A DNA stretch of 64,000 nt from Ditylenchus dipsaci (GCA_004194705.1 SADC01001110.1:46056-110055); one strand, 5' to 3'; counted from the first letter of the stretch, positions 32,101-43,325 are shown. Program-made: numbers and translations. The notes: generated from the sequence alone by a model not told the origin.

Positions 32101-34917
32101 CCTATTCTAATACAATTTATCCATCAGTTCTAAACATTTTAGCCGGTTCCCATTCTTGGACAAGAGCGATTTCGAAGATTCCATGCAAACTCGAAGTGCT
32201 CTTCCTCCAGCCATTCCAATTTGCCGAATATTTCTGGAGATCCCAATGCGATTCTTAATGCGTCTGGCTCACCTGCCGCCGATTCGAACAATTCTCCTAC
32301 TCCTCCTCTTTCTTCAACTCCGACCTCTCAGGATGCTGTCCGAAAGGTTTATTTTTATTTTGTTAGGCTCCTCGATCCAAGTCATGATAAAAAAAGTGAG
32401 GGATGTTTGATAGGTTTTAGCTAATCCATTAATAATTGGGCTAAGAAAGCTGTTGAGTTTGGCTGAAGTCATGAGGGTCAGAGAATACATACTCTTTCGT
32501 GTATCAATTTTTTACTAACCCCATTACGGAAAAGTCACCCCTTCAACCACCATGATTTTAGTGAGACACGATTGGGCTTGAGACGTTGAATATTTTAATC
32601 AAAATTGGTTTAACCTATCACAGTGTTTTCTGTTTTTTTATAAGCAGACAATGTAGGGTGATTCTCTAATTTCGCTGTTTTTGGTCATGAATTTTGGGCT
32701 AAATTATGAACACCTGTAAATAGGGTGCTTATTTGGACCTATTTATAGAGCAATTGCCCAAATAGAAACCTAAATAAAGGTTTTGGTGCCAATTGCTAAT
32801 TCTCTGACTTTCAGATTTCTTCTAGCTCTTCTCTGCCTGAGGACACTGCCTCAGCCAAAGTTGGTGCTGATGCTTTGCAGGATATTAGTCTCTCCTACAA
32901 CCAGGTAACTTTTATATGATTTTTTCACAGATTTTAATATCGTATGCATTTATGTTCAGATCAACTGCCTAGAAAATGTGCATCGTCTGCTGAAGAGCCA
33001 GTCTCAAAACAAGGATAACAGTGGGTCAACAGAGCCAGTTCCAGTAACCACAACCGAGACAAACTCAACTGCGATGGTCACTAAACAGCCACTTATTTCC
33101 AATGTTGCACAGCAAGATCAGCAACCATTGCTCACTCAAGAACTTCTGCATCAGCACAATCAAAAATGGGAGGAGGAGTGCAAGGACTCCTGGCGAAAGC
33201 GACTCACACTCAAACGCATATCTCAAGTTGGTGTCAGAATAAGTAAAAGTGAATCAAAAAGGGTAGAAAGCCAGGTGTCTAACTTGTCGGAGCAGTTTAA
33301 GAAACCACCTCTCCACTTTAGTAAAGAAAGAAAAACATCAGTCAGTTTTCCTTAGTCCTCCAAGGCTGTTTTTTATATTTTTTTTCAAAAAGTCAGCTTT
33401 GAGGACAAAGGCCAAGTGTCAACGGGCAACCGGTGGGGGTGTGTTTTTTAGCTTGAGTGGGCGTTATTATCTTGATTATAGCCGAAATCCCTCACAAACC
33501 ACAAAAATTTTGTTCTTGTTACACGGTCCAATTCTCAAAAATTTTAAAGTTTTCAGTAACAACCAGTAAAATCGGAATCCTCATCAATCATAATTAGTGT
33601 TGTTTCGGCGCCGGGATAGAGGCCGGCGCCGATCTCTATTGAAAAATAAGGTCTTAGCGCCGGTACCGAGCGCCTCCATCAAAAAAAATTTGCCGGCGCT
33701 GATAATTTTGTTTTTGCTTTAAAAAATTACAAAAATTCTGCACTTTTATTAACAGTATGTTTTTTTTATTTTTTTATAATGTTTAATAATTGTTACAGTA
33801 AATTTAAAAGAAAATTTAGATATTCATAATTTGAATTGAGCTAATATTTTTATTTTATGAGATTTAAACCTGAATTGGCTTTATGACCAGTAGTCTGGGA
33901 TGGGATATTTCAAGGGTGGGAAGTTAAAAAAGTGAATATTTTAATATACATTTGTTTTGTGAATCAATATTTATATCAATAGCATGTGATGCATTGGTTA
34001 TATTTAATGAGATAGTAAACTAAAAGATCGAAAAATAAATACAAGAAAGCGAAAAATAGAAAAAAAAGCAGCATGAAAATTCAAATACTTCAGCTTAAAT
34101 TAAGAAAAATCGTTTTTTTAATATTGGGCAGTTTAATTTCGGAAACAGTGCCGGAGCCATAGCTGTTCAAAAAAAGTACTGGGGTCAGCGCCGGGTCAAA
34201 AATTTTCAGCGCCAGATCCGGCGCCGACCAAACTTTCTTATTGGCCCTAGCGCCGGCGCTGTTTTTTACCGGGCAGCGCGGGCGCTAGCGCCGGAACAAC
34301 CCTGATCATAATTGATAAAAGGCAAATATGCCCTGGCCAATCGCTGGCCAATAACCAACCCATTTACATCATAATAAACCAAATTCTCTATCAAACTAAA
34401 GCAAATATTTTCAGAATCCATCGATGGATGCCCAGCCATCATCCAAAATGATGAAAAGTAACAGCAACAGCAGAGCCAGGGCTGGCAGTATGACGCCCTC
34501 CCTTGGCGTAGTTCACATAGAACCCAAAGAAGGGTGAGCAGCGTTGGAGTCAACATTCCAATGAACTCTGCCTCTCAAGGCTTAGTGCAAAAAGAGCCAT
34601 CACCACTAACCGCAGTACCTGGGTATTCCAACTATACAAATGCAAGCTCGAACTATTGGACTGACTACCTCGCTGCAGCTATCCAAGCTCAGCTGCAGAT
34701 GGTCTCTCAGCAGTTTTCGGGTGGAAATCAATCGGTGGCAGCCTCCCAGTCGCTGATTTATGCCATGCTCCAGGGACTTCAACAGTCAGCTGTTCATTCT
34801 GCAAACAACAGCATTATGGTCGGCGAGTGTAATAATGTCCAAACTACAGTAGTCTGTGAGGATGGCAACATGTACCATGCGAATCCTGCGCTCCATTCAC
34901 TGCCTAATTTCCAATAA
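26103..34917 (+). CDS. per: PERIOD-type circadian clock protein (multi-exon)
   Basis: PERIOD is a PAS-domain repressor of the CLOCK:BMAL1/CYCLE loop, shuttling between cytoplasm and nucleus. Likely exons: about 26145-26323 and 26404-26514 (basic VVKRKRLQ, then HYLRSIKHLVKETTG and MKLSTLEALDKAVQL, the helical region before PAS-A); about 27700-28017 (PAS-A-like FLGSLVVSLPDGTVSQ, less sure); 28179-28376; 31296-31402 (PAS-B: SIPILGHFPSEITGKSLFAL); 31775-31840; 31892-32082 (VDSEWSAFVNPWTHQIEMIV, the most diagnostic PER block); 32143-32346; 32815-32904; 32960 to about 33230-33355 (SYNQINCLENVHRLLKSQ across the junction, LTQELLHQHNQKWEEECKD); 34415-34917 (C-terminus ending LHSLPNFQ). Splice phases agree from 31296 to 32960. 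The last exon needs one more base at the GGG near 34532, and the PAS-A region also changes frame, so the whole model is not continuous. The start codon was not identified. Confidence 0.87.
26718..26948. mobile_element. TTAA-flanked palindromic MITE, copy 1
   Basis: Flanked by TTAA on both sides, with inverted arms CATGCCCACGCTAATAAGAG and CTTATCAGCGTGGCATGCCC. Copies with the same interior are at 38259 and 56936. TTAA flanks are typical of piggyBac-type insertion. It lies in a period intron. Confidence 0.75.
31171..31279. mobile_element. Small AAGG..CACAAT palindrome in period intron
   Basis: Ends AAGGTACGCTCACAATAGCG and TTATGTGGACGTACCT, arms with the word CACTCCCACACTC and its complement. 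It stops only about 16 bp before the PAS-B exon at 31296, so the acceptor tract of this intron lies directly against the insertion. Confidence 0.6.
33595..34304. mobile_element. hAT-type element with GCGCCGG-rich arms
   Basis: Ends TAGTGTTGTTTCGGCGCCGG and GCGCCGGAACAACCCTG, flanked by the exact 8 bp ATCATAAT (33587-33594 and 34305-34312). The arms (about 90-160 bp) repeat GCCGGCGC words; the middle is AT-rich and non-coding. It sits in the last intron of period. Duplication length and termini fit hAT. Confidence 0.78.
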
Positions 34918-35186
34918 ATACTGCCAGCCTTTTTCAAATTCTTTATGCGATTTTGCAATTTTTTTAGAAGTTGTTGAAGTATTTACAGTCAAAGCTTCGA
35001 CTCTTTAATGGGACAATGAGATTTTTCACAATTATTCATGCTTGGAGTTTTGATGACTGTAAAATGAAAATTAGCAGTGTTTAAAGAGTTTAAACTAAAA
35101 GGGGCAAAAAGGGCTTCAAGGTTCAAAAAGGAGGGGACCAGCAGTGTACAATTACCAAAAGATGAAGAAAATCGAGGCTACTGCAG

Positions 35187-35247
35187 CCATCCAAGCTCAG
35201 CTGCAGATAGTCTCTCAGCAGTTTTCGGGTGGAAATCAATCGGTGGT
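35187..35247 (+). repeat. Duplicated piece of the last period exon
   Basis: About 60 bp (GCAGCCATCCAAGCTCAGCT through GGTGGAAATCAATCGGTGG) repeat 34675-34737 with very few differences, about 270 bp after the period stop codon and in the same orientation. It has no open context on its own. Confidence 0.8.
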
Positions 35248-35310
35248 TAAAGGATCTAACGAGAATCGAGCCTCTGAATACAAAACTGCTCTAACTTTTG
35301 AGACAAGCTA

Positions 35311-35475
35311 CAGTTGACTCCATTCATAGTGGCGGCACCGGAACCGGGTTAAGCTAGTATTTATAGAGAGACGCTAGTATGACGGAAGTTCTTTACGAAA
35401 AATATCTTTCAAGCTATAATAAATAAAATTTAACTGACCACTGTAGTGGGAAGACACTATGGAGGGAGTCGACTG
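35311..35475. mobile_element. pogo/Tigger-like MITE
   Basis: TA flanks, ends CAGTTGACTCCATTCATAG and CTATGGAGGGAGTCGACTG. Lies just downstream of the period 3' end. Confidence 0.65.
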
Positions 35476-35479
35476 TAAC

Positions 35480-36440
35480 GCTAATCTTTTTTATTTTTTT
35501 TCGCTTCCAGCAATTTTCTACTAATTATTTATCAAAATGTTATTTCTCATTCACTGCCAAGTATTTTCATTCAAAAGCCCTTTTAGTTTTGCTTTTCACT
35601 CATATTTAAAACTTATCACCTTTTATTATTCCTAATGTTTCAAAATTTATATTTTGAATAATCATTTTTAACTAATTGTCTGCCATTCCAGTGAACAAAA
35701 GGTCTTTCTCTTGGCCTCGCAATTGATTCCCCTGTATTTTTATATGTTTTTGATGGCCGAACATTGTGCAATATTTTGTACATATTTCAATTATTTTCTT
35801 ATAGTTTATAAGCATTTTTGTTTGTTTGCTAAATTTCTGTAATTATTGAAATTTCATGTCAAGTCTCGCACTACCACACAAGTCTTTCCTGTGTAGAAAC
35901 TTTGGACAGCATATTTTTGAACTACTGATTGTCTATTTTCTAACAAATGAAGACATGCCTATGCAAAAATTGTTAATCCATTTTTTCTTTTGTATATTTG
36001 AATTTTTGGCCATCGAGGTCTTTAGATTTTTTAAAATCATTTTGTCGCTTATTTTTCATATTTTGTGTGAGTTTTTGATATACTAGACTAATTTGTGTTT
36101 TTTAAAATACCTGCAGTCTTTGCCAAGTATTTTCTTATAAAAATTTTTTCTTTTCTACTTTTTTTTCTCTATCAGTTTTGTGCTATTTTAAATTTTGCCG
36201 TTTTTTAATCAGCAGCTACAAAGACTGCCTCTTGTGGACTCGATTTTCTTTTCCTGTTCTTTTTCTTCTGTTGGGTTAAAGTCTTAGTAAATTATAAATA
36301 CTTCATAAAATGCGATGCTAAAGTTCTTATGATTGTTGATTCAAAGTGAGCAATTTTATTTTTTGAAAAATAAAACGGTTTGAAAAAATTATCGGGAGTA
36401 AAATACAACATAAAACCCTTTCTTCACGAAAGACACGGTC
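35480..36440. other. No gene recognised
   Basis: Very AT-rich with many poly-T tracts; open frames here are short, hydrophobic by composition (Phe, Leu, Ile) and not convincing. Confidence 0.5.
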
Positions 36441-36769
36441 AGTTCAGCCACCGTATTTCTTCTAATAACTCCCGGTCTCCAATAGCTCGCAGATCTCTAA
36501 TAACTCCCAGGTTCAAGGGTCGATCGAAAAATGACTCCCGGCGCCAAAAAGCAATTTTACCTACACAAAGTTCTTTTCCGAAGCAATTTTTTCAAATGAA
36601 CGAATTTATGCATTTTAATTTGAATTTACGTTTTTTTGCCACAGATTATTCTTGTAGAGCTGCAGAAATCAATCTTTCAGCTAGAATCGAAGGAGCTAAT
36701 CTCGTAAATTTTTCGGTTGCTGTTGAGGTATTGAATACACCAAGGAAGTTGAAGTCGTATACAAACAAA

Positions 36770-37505
36770 GGCACTTCTTTAGGTCCCCCCCCATACTCGG
36801 ATTTATTGCAAAGTGACCCAAAATCACCTCTCGAACTCATTTTTTCTGCACAACAAGGTACGAGACGCATTTCTAAACACTTTCTGAATAAAAAAAAGTT
36901 GAATTTTATCAAAAAAAATTGCCACCAAACCCTTAAGGGTAGATGGTCTTTTAGGGTATTTTTGACCAAATTTTAACCTTTTTTAAGCAAATATAGATAA
37001 AAATGCTAGATTTGAACAGGTTTTTACTTTCTGGAGCCTACCGCATAAATAAACTCTGGTATGCATATGTTTTTGCATCCAGAGTCATTTTCGAGTGATT
37101 TGTGTCTCAGGTATGTGTGTGTGCGCATCTCACCCCAAGCAACCAAGCCCCCTGCGCCCCCTTCGGGGCCGCAGGGCTTGGTTGGTTAGAGATGAGCGCA
37201 CTCACTTACCTTAGACATAATTCCGAGCAAGACTCTTGATCAAAAATGCATTTAAAGAGTCTTTTTGCCCAGTTCCAGCAAGAAAAATGTGATAAATCAC
37301 CCAAAAATGACCCTAAAATACCCGAAAAAGACCATCTACCCCAAGGAGCATGTGGCAATCTTTTTAACAAAATTTAATTTTTTTCATTCAAAAAATGTTC
37401 AGAAATGATTCCCGTATCTTGTTGTGCAGAAAAAATGAGTTCGAGGGTGATTTTGAGTCACTTTTCAAAAAATCCGAGTATGGGGAGGAACTAAAGAACT
37501 ACCCA
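36770..37505. mobile_element. Nested palindromic element with mariner-like core
   Basis: Outer arms 36770-36960 and 37310-37505 are inverted (TAGATGGTCTTTTAGGGTAT and ATACCCGAAAAAGACCATCT). The core 37040-37290 repeats the mariner-like segment found at 19300-19540, including a GC hairpin AAGCCCCCTGCGCCCC-CTTCG-GGG. A 198-codon frame at 36380-36976 runs through the left arm and is not credible as a gene. Confidence 0.6.
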
Positions 37506-38258
37506 AATAAATTCAAGTTGAAAGTCGTCAAACACGCAAGTGATATTTCTAAAACCGGTGTCGCTAAAACATATTGGATTAACTGTTCGGGACTGTGCGA
37601 ATAAAGAGAAGCAAAAAAAACTTATATGGTACTGTTTTCACCCTTCAACCATTTTTTCAAGATCTATTTGTTTGTTCCGCTTATGGAACGGGCTGTTTAA
37701 AGCCAAACTGCCAGAACTTTACAATAGCTGGATCATAAATCAGGATCGAATAGAATGGACAGCAAATGGCAGTCGCCGACCTGCCTCGATGAATGTGTAC
37801 TAGGAATAGATCTGCCTGGCATCTAAATTGATGCCAAAGGAGATAATTGCGAAGTCATTTAAAAGGGCAAACCTTTTTTTGCAGCTGATTTACGTCTTTT
37901 TGCAGCTGATTCACGTCTTTTTACAGCTGATTTACTTTTCTGTCCAAGACCAACCAAATTTTGCAATATTTCGCAAGAAATCAAATTTTTTAGTCAGAAA
38001 ATAACTTGCATCCCTCAGAATCCCACCCCCGAATGGCCAGAAGGGTGCGTAGACGTTTCGTCCATAAATTCCCAAGCGGGAATTTATGGACGAAAGTCTT
38101 AACAGAACGCCAAGTTTGTACACGTTCAAATTCATTCTTACTTTTTCCGCAGTCGGCTGTTTACTCGTTCCATTGATTTTTCTCCCGAAGTCTTTTTTAA
38201 GTTCCTTGACAGATTTTAGCCTTTTCATTTAGCTTTCATTTTGGAAAGAGGGTCTTAA

Positions 38259-38490
38259 AGGGGCATGCCCACGCTAATAAGAGGTGGTGCCCGGGAATTC
38301 AAATTTTTTTCTTAACCATTGAACTTTTGTACAGATTTTTCAGCTCGGTTTTTAACAAAACGAGGCCTAGAATTTAATTTAGGTATGGTTTTGTTAGAAA
38401 CCAGGTTGAAAAATCCGTATAGAACTTCAATGATTAAGAAAAAATTTTGAATTCCCGGGCACCACCTCTTATTAGCGTGGGCATGCGCCT
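38259..38490. mobile_element. TTAA-flanked palindromic MITE, copy 2
   Basis: TTAA at 38255-38258 and 38491-38494; ends AGGGGCATGCCCACGCTAAT and ATTAGCGTGGGCATGCGCCT. Interior close to the copy at 26718. Confidence 0.78.
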
Positions 38491-38492
38491 TT

Positions 38493-38933
38493 AAGGCGCG
38501 TCCCCAATGAGTGCAATGTAGAGTGCGATGTAAATTGCAAAAAACGGCTATAATTTTTTTCTCGGCCGAACTTTTTTTTCTGTTGGTAACATTTTGTAGC
38601 TGAGATGCTGGACTACGCAATAAAAAAAAATTTCAGCCACATATCGCTGAAAATTTTTTGATAAAAATGCGTTTATATGCACTCTACATCGCACTCTACA
38701 TTGCACTCATTTAGTGAGATGTAGAGTGCGATGTAGAGTGCAACTAAAAGCATTTTGATCAAGACTTTTTCAGCGATATGTAGCTGAAAAAAAATTTATT
38801 TTGTAGCCCTGAATCTCAGCTACAAAATGGTACCAACAGAAAAGAAAGTTCGGCCGAGAAAAAAATCTTAGGCCGTTCCCGCCTAAACAAGTCAAAAAAA
38901 AATCGCTCACTCATTGGGGACTTAGCTTTAGAG
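38493..38933. mobile_element. AAGG..CCAATGAGTG palindrome, GTAGAGTGCGAT units
   Basis: Ends AAGGCGCGTCCCCAATGAGT and CACTCATTGGGGACTTA. Arms contain repeated GCAATGTAGAGTGCGATGTA words and the shared motif TAGCCCTGAATCTCAGCTAC. It abuts the TTAA element to its left. Confidence 0.65.
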
Positions 38934-39392
38934 GAAAAGGTTTAAGGAGATGAAGAAAACCCTTATGACCTTTGGTGGAGTGCTGGCGGTATAGTGTAAT
39001 CGAGTTCTTCGAGTTATGCTGTAGTTAAACTTACTTTGTGATGCACTTTTACTTCTTCTGGTTTACTTTGATTGTTTTCCAAGAATGAAGTATTTTAATA
39101 TATTTAAATAGAGTGCTGGGGATATAGAGTAACCGAGTGTTGGGATATAGCGTAAGTGATCCAAATCACCGTATATTGAATAAAAAATTTCAATTGACCA
39201 CCGATGGCTACATCAGAGTCGGCCAGAGTGGTTTACCATGGAAAGGGTGGCAGTATGCAAAACAGTCGTGCTGAAGGCGAATGCCAGACTAAATGCTTAT
39301 GTTAAAAATGACAATGTCCTACCCTAGTCCTCGGTTAGTTTACACTTTATACCGGTTTTCCCGGCTTTTCATTTGCTGATACCAACCCTTAA

Positions 39393-39624
39393 AGGGGCAT
39401 GCCCGTGCCCGACACGGAGAAAAGGCGGGGACCAGCACTTTTGTTCTTTCTCGATCAAGTTTTACATGCATACGCATTCAGATTTTTTAAGTGTTCTGCC
39501 TAGTTTTTAAAAGTAGTATAGGGTCACTAATATTAGGTTTGACGCGAAACGATTGAAAAATAGAACGATTCAAAAAAATTGCTGGTCCCCGCCTTAACTT
39601 TTTGAAACGCACGGGTATGCCCCT
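39393..39624. mobile_element. TTAA-flanked palindromic MITE, second interior type
   Basis: TTAA flanks and ends AGGGGCATGCCCGTGC and GCACGGGTATGCCCC, as in the other TTAA elements, but a different interior: GACACGGAGAAAAGGCGGGG and its complement. The same interior word occurs alone at about 31476-31530 in period. Confidence 0.7.
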
Positions 39625-40032
39625 TTAAACTACTGAAAAACCCATCTCCTACGATTTTGTCCGATGATGATGATTCCATCAAGCTTTCAGAAGATGTAGG
39701 TGCACGTCAACACAAAAACACCACAGAAACAGATTAGACAGTAGGCGGTTACCGTGAAATTCCCGGTAAAATCCGTTGATACTTCCGAGAATTTTACGGT
39801 AACCACCTACCGAAAAAGATTAGCCGTGTCAAAAAGTAAGGTTCTACAAGACAATTTCAAACCTCCAAAACTGCTCTTTATTCAACTAAATTCACAATAC
39901 TTGAACATAACTTTACAACAAACCCAAATATGACAAACGCTAACAACATAGTCAACAAAGCCGCTTGGGCCTTAATTACAATAAACAAATAGATTTTGCA
40001 AGTAACAACTTCCCTCTTCCATATAATCGCCG

Positions 40033-41011
40033 TCAGCCACCAGCGCAAAGGTTCGATAGCCGTTGCTCCACTCCATCAGAAGCCTCATTGCTACTCGAAG
40101 CGCTGACAGCCGACCATGCATGATTTGGAGAGACGTACGACTTCAAATGGCTAAATTCTGGTATACCCCCAGCACTCACTTCTGGTATACCCCAGCACTC
40201 AATTATGGTATACCCCCAGCACTTAATTTGGGATACACTCCTCATGTTACCCCACGATTGAGAGCTGTGGATGTTAGCTACACGATGGTGTAAAAATTTC
40301 TTAGTTTAGTTCACAAAAATGTGCATCTTCTAATTAAAATAGAATTGAATCATTTCGAATGAAAATTGAATACTCAAAGATGATTCAGTTCCATTTTAAT
40401 TAAAAGATGTGCATTTTTTTAAACTAAACTAAGAAATTTTTACACCATCGTGTAGCTAACATTCTCAGCTCTCAATCGTGTAGCTAACATCCTCAGCTCT
40501 CAATCGTGGGGTAACATGAGGAGTGTATCCCAAATTAAGTGCTGGGGTATACCAGAAGTGAGTGCTGGGGTATACCAGAATTGTACCCTTCAAATTCTTA
40601 TAGCTTTGCTGGCCAAGATACGCTTGATTTCAACACTCGGAAGTTCATGCCACAACTAACTTTACTAAATATCATAAAATAAGTCATCTGCAAGTACAAA
40701 ATTGACCAGAACTCACTTTGTCGAGCTATTCACGAGCAGCATAGAAGGCACTTCCTTGAACTCTCCAGTCATTTCGTTGATGAGAAGACGAGGACTTCAG
40801 CGGGTTGTTCAGCTTGTAGCACACCCGACAGCTAGCATCACAGCGAAACAGCTTGATACCCAAAGTCTTTCATCGGAGCTGAGAATAGACATTTGGTAAA
40901 AAAAAAGTAGATAGCGATACAAACCTGGGGCGCTGGTCGAATCACCGCAATTTTTCTTTCCGGCTGTAATTTTGTCGAAAGCAAACCAGAGCTAGTCCTT
41001 CCCCGAACCTA
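40033..41011 (-). pseudogene. Remains of an unrecognised minus-strand gene
   Basis: Three exon-like pieces. 41011-40926, bounded by splice-like TTTAG and GTTTGT, encodes VRGRTSSGLLSTKLQPERKI then AVIRPAPQ. 40890-40715 has NEMTGEFKEVPSMLLVNSST, but two TGA codons interrupt that frame upstream. The last piece ends SSNEASDGVEQRLSNLCAGG and a stop at 40033, followed by an AATAAA on the minus strand near 39870. A foldback element (40149-40587) interrupts this last exon; skipping it and one copy of its 8 bp duplication gives a continuous frame. I do not recognise the protein. The interruption and stops suggest a dead or captured gene; missing bases in the assembly could explain part of this. Confidence 0.4.
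40149..40587. mobile_element. Foldback element, CTGGTATACCCCAGCACTCA units
   Basis: Inverted arms of about 190 bp start GGCTAAATTCTGGTATACCC and end GGGTATACCAGAATTGTACC, with three units of CTGGTATACCCCAGCACTCA near each end. The exact 8 bp CTTCAAAT flanks it (40141-40148 and 40588-40595). The centre (about 40355) is AT-rich. It sits in the last exon of the minus-strand gene remnant. Confidence 0.78.
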
Positions 41012-41192
41012 AAGTTATTAAAGGCTTGAAATTAAGTCAGTAAAAACAAAATCAGCCGACTGCGGAAAAAGTAATAATGAATTTGAAACGTGTACAAACT
41101 TGGCGTTCTGTTAAGACGTTTCGTCCATAAATTCCCGTTTGGGAATTTTTGGACGAAACGTCCCTATGCCGGCCAGAAGCCCCTGAAAGTTG

Positions 41193-41455
41193 ATTTTTTG
41201 GGTTTACTAAGGGGGTGAACTTTTTGCGAAAATTCGATTGAGCGGATCAGGATTCCGGTCCGATCGGCTGAATCACTCAGAATTCCACCCTGAACCACTC
41301 AAAACAACCATCAACCTGGAATTCTGAGCGATTCAGCCGATCGGACCGGAATTCTGATCCGCTCAATCGAATTTTCGGAAAAAGTTTACCTACCCCCCCC
41401 CCCCGCCCCTTAAGTGAACACCCGAAAAACCAACTTTCAGAGGCTCCTGGCCACT
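41193..41455. mobile_element. Palindrome with GATTGAGCGGATCAG arms
   Basis: Arms ATTCGATTGAGCGGATCAGG and CTGATCCGCTCAATCGAAT around a centre near 41300, with outer words GGGTTTACTAAGGGGGTGAA. Further copies at 42268-42490 and 60505-60725, and half a copy within 22925-23010. Confidence 0.65.
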
Positions 41456-41609
41456 CCGGGCTGGGATTCTGAGCGATGCAAGTAATTTTATGAAAAATTT
41501 GCTGCAATATTCCGAAAATTAGCTTCGAAATTACGAGAATTAGCTGCGAAATTCCGTTATGCCCATTCAAAACTTCAGAGCGAGAACAGACATGTTGAAA
41601 GTTGAATAA

Positions 41610-42118
41610 GGTGGGGGAAGATTCGGCGACGGAAAGAATGGCGGCGGAAAAAACGGCGGCGGAAAAAAACTTTCTATGGGTTTGGCAGAGTTCTGGGTTT
41701 TAACTTTCTAACATGTTATTAACTGAATTGAAAAGGTTGCAAAAAGTTTTGTATATTATTTTTTTGAAAAAAAACTATTCTACACGAGCACTTTTTTATG
41801 CTACTTATTCAACTCTCATTAAGTCAGTTGATAGCTCGTAGAAAGCCAAGACGCATGGTTACATGCTAATAGAAAAAATTGCGAAAAAAGGTATTTTTAT
41901 AAAAAAACAATAAGATTTAAAGATTGGCGGAATAAATTAGTGATTTTACGGGGTAAATGAGTGATTTGACAAAGTAAAACGATTTGAGCCGAAAATTACT
42001 GAATTTCCAGAGCCTGCACCTCTTTTAAGGTCTTAAAATGATGCTAGAATTTATAAACATAGAAAATAGCTCTTTTATGGCATCCGCCGTTTTTTCCGTC
42101 GCCGAATTTGCTTTCGCC
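41610..42118. mobile_element. Foldback element, GGCGGCGGAAAAAAC units
   Basis: Short arms: GATTCGGCGACGGAAAGAAT with GGCGGCGGAAAAAAC units on the left, CCGCCGTTTTTTCCGTCGCC on the right. Flanks TTGAATAA (41602-41609) and TTCAATAA (42119-42126), a probable 8 bp duplication with one mismatch. Non-coding interior. Confidence 0.62.
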
Positions 42119-42267
42119 TTCAATAACTATAGCCGAATTTTTTCAGACATGTTGTTTACAAAAAAGCTACGACCTATGTAATCTTTGTAGCTATTGTATG
42201 CCTTCACTGAATTGAAAACTGTCAATAAAATGGAATAGGGAATGGACAATGGAATGGAATTTTTGGG

Positions 42268-42490
42268 GGTTGACTAAGGAGGGTAAACTTTTTCCGAAAA
42301 TTCGATTGAGCGGATCAGAATTCCGGTCCGATCGGCTGAATCGCTCGGAATTCCAGGTTGATGGTTGTTTTGAGTGGTTCAGGGTGGAATTCTGAGTGAT
42401 TCAGCCGATCGGACCGGAATTCTGATCCGCTCAATCGAATTTTCGCAAAAGTTCACCCCTTTAGTAAACCCCAAAAATCAACTTTCAGGG
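42268..42490. mobile_element. Palindrome with GATTGAGCGGATCAG arms, second copy
   Basis: Same arms and outer words as the element at 41193, in the same composite region. Confidence 0.65.
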
Positions 42491-42650
42491 GCTTCTGGCC
42501 ATTCAGGGGTGGGATTCTGAGGGATGCAAGTTATTTTCTGACTAAAAAATTTGATTTCTTGCGAAATATTGCAAAATTTGGTTGGTCTTGGACAGAAAGT
42601 AAATCAGCTGCAAAAAAACGTGTATCAGCCAGACATGTGCACGGGCCGGA

Positions 42651-43325
42651 AATTTTAGGGCCCGGCCCGGCTCGCCGAATGTTTTCTTGAGCCCGGTCCG
42701 CGAGACATTTCAAAAGTGAAGCCCGGCCGTGTCGGGCTGGCCCGCAAAGACCGGCTCTTTATCTATGTGGGGACAGAAAATAAAAGTCATATAAATTTCA
42801 TTCATTTTCTGATTTCTGCCGAAGTGGGCCGGTTGGGAGCATAGAAAGAGAGCAAGTTCTTTATGTTCGTCGCCTCAGGCCGCTTGATATGGGTAGATCG
42901 ATGCCTACTAAATATTCTAAACATTAATTATTCAATATAAAAATGCGAACTTACGAAACATGACAGACGTGAGTGTGAGCCAGAAGCATCCTGCATTGCT
43001 TGCATGCCAAATTTTTGTAACTTCAGCCTTCTCCGCATTCCCATCTTGGTCGTACTTCACCATCTGAAAGAGGTCATCGTTGTTCTTGGGCTTGAAGGCT
43101 CCCCGAAGGCTCTCCAGAATCCTCCTTGTCGATGTGATTGAGGTCTTGCGTAGTGTTCATCGTATGCTCTAGCTTCCAAAGAAGGATTGGAGATGAGAAA
43201 GAAAAAAAGTTGGAAACGATTGAAAATTGCGGCATATTGAAAATATTGGGATTTTGAAAAGAGGGGATTTTGAAGAGGCGGGATTTTGAAAATTATTTAT
43301 TGGGCGGGCCGAGGCGGGCGGGTTT
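42651..43325 (-). pseudogene. hAT-like remnant with BED-type N-terminal piece
   Basis: On the minus strand about 43100-42958 encodes NNDDLFQMVKYDQDGNAEKA and, one frame over, NLACKQCRMLLAHTHVCH, which has the Cys-x2-Cys ... His-x3-His spacing of a BED zinc finger as found at the start of many hAT transposases. The left border is CATGTGCACGGGCCGG with GC-rich CCCGGC words; GGGCGGGCCGAGGCGGGCGG at about 43303-43322 may be its counterpart. No intact ends or duplication seen. Confidence 0.4.

Larger units (their letters stand above)
37860..42625. mobile_element. Composite foldback, CAGCTGATTTACGTC units
   Basis: The left arm starts with three units TTTTTTGCAGCTGATTTACG and continues CTGTCCAAGACCAACC and CGTTTCGTCCATAAATTCCC (to about 38230). 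Matching inverted pieces lie at 41055-41190 and 42540-42625 (GGTTGGTCTTGGACAGAAAG). Everything between is other elements plus the remains of a minus-strand gene. The right end keeps only about one unit, so the outer limit is uncertain. Confidence 0.5.

Noticed and set aside
34534..34590. A 50 bp intron in the last period exon
   Set aside because: Donor GTGAGC and acceptor CTTAG exist, but joining them puts the conserved-looking tail out of frame.
36380..36976. 198-codon open frame
   Set aside because: It runs through a MITE end and the arm of a palindrome, is low in complexity at its end and resembles no protein; chance frame in repeat sequence.
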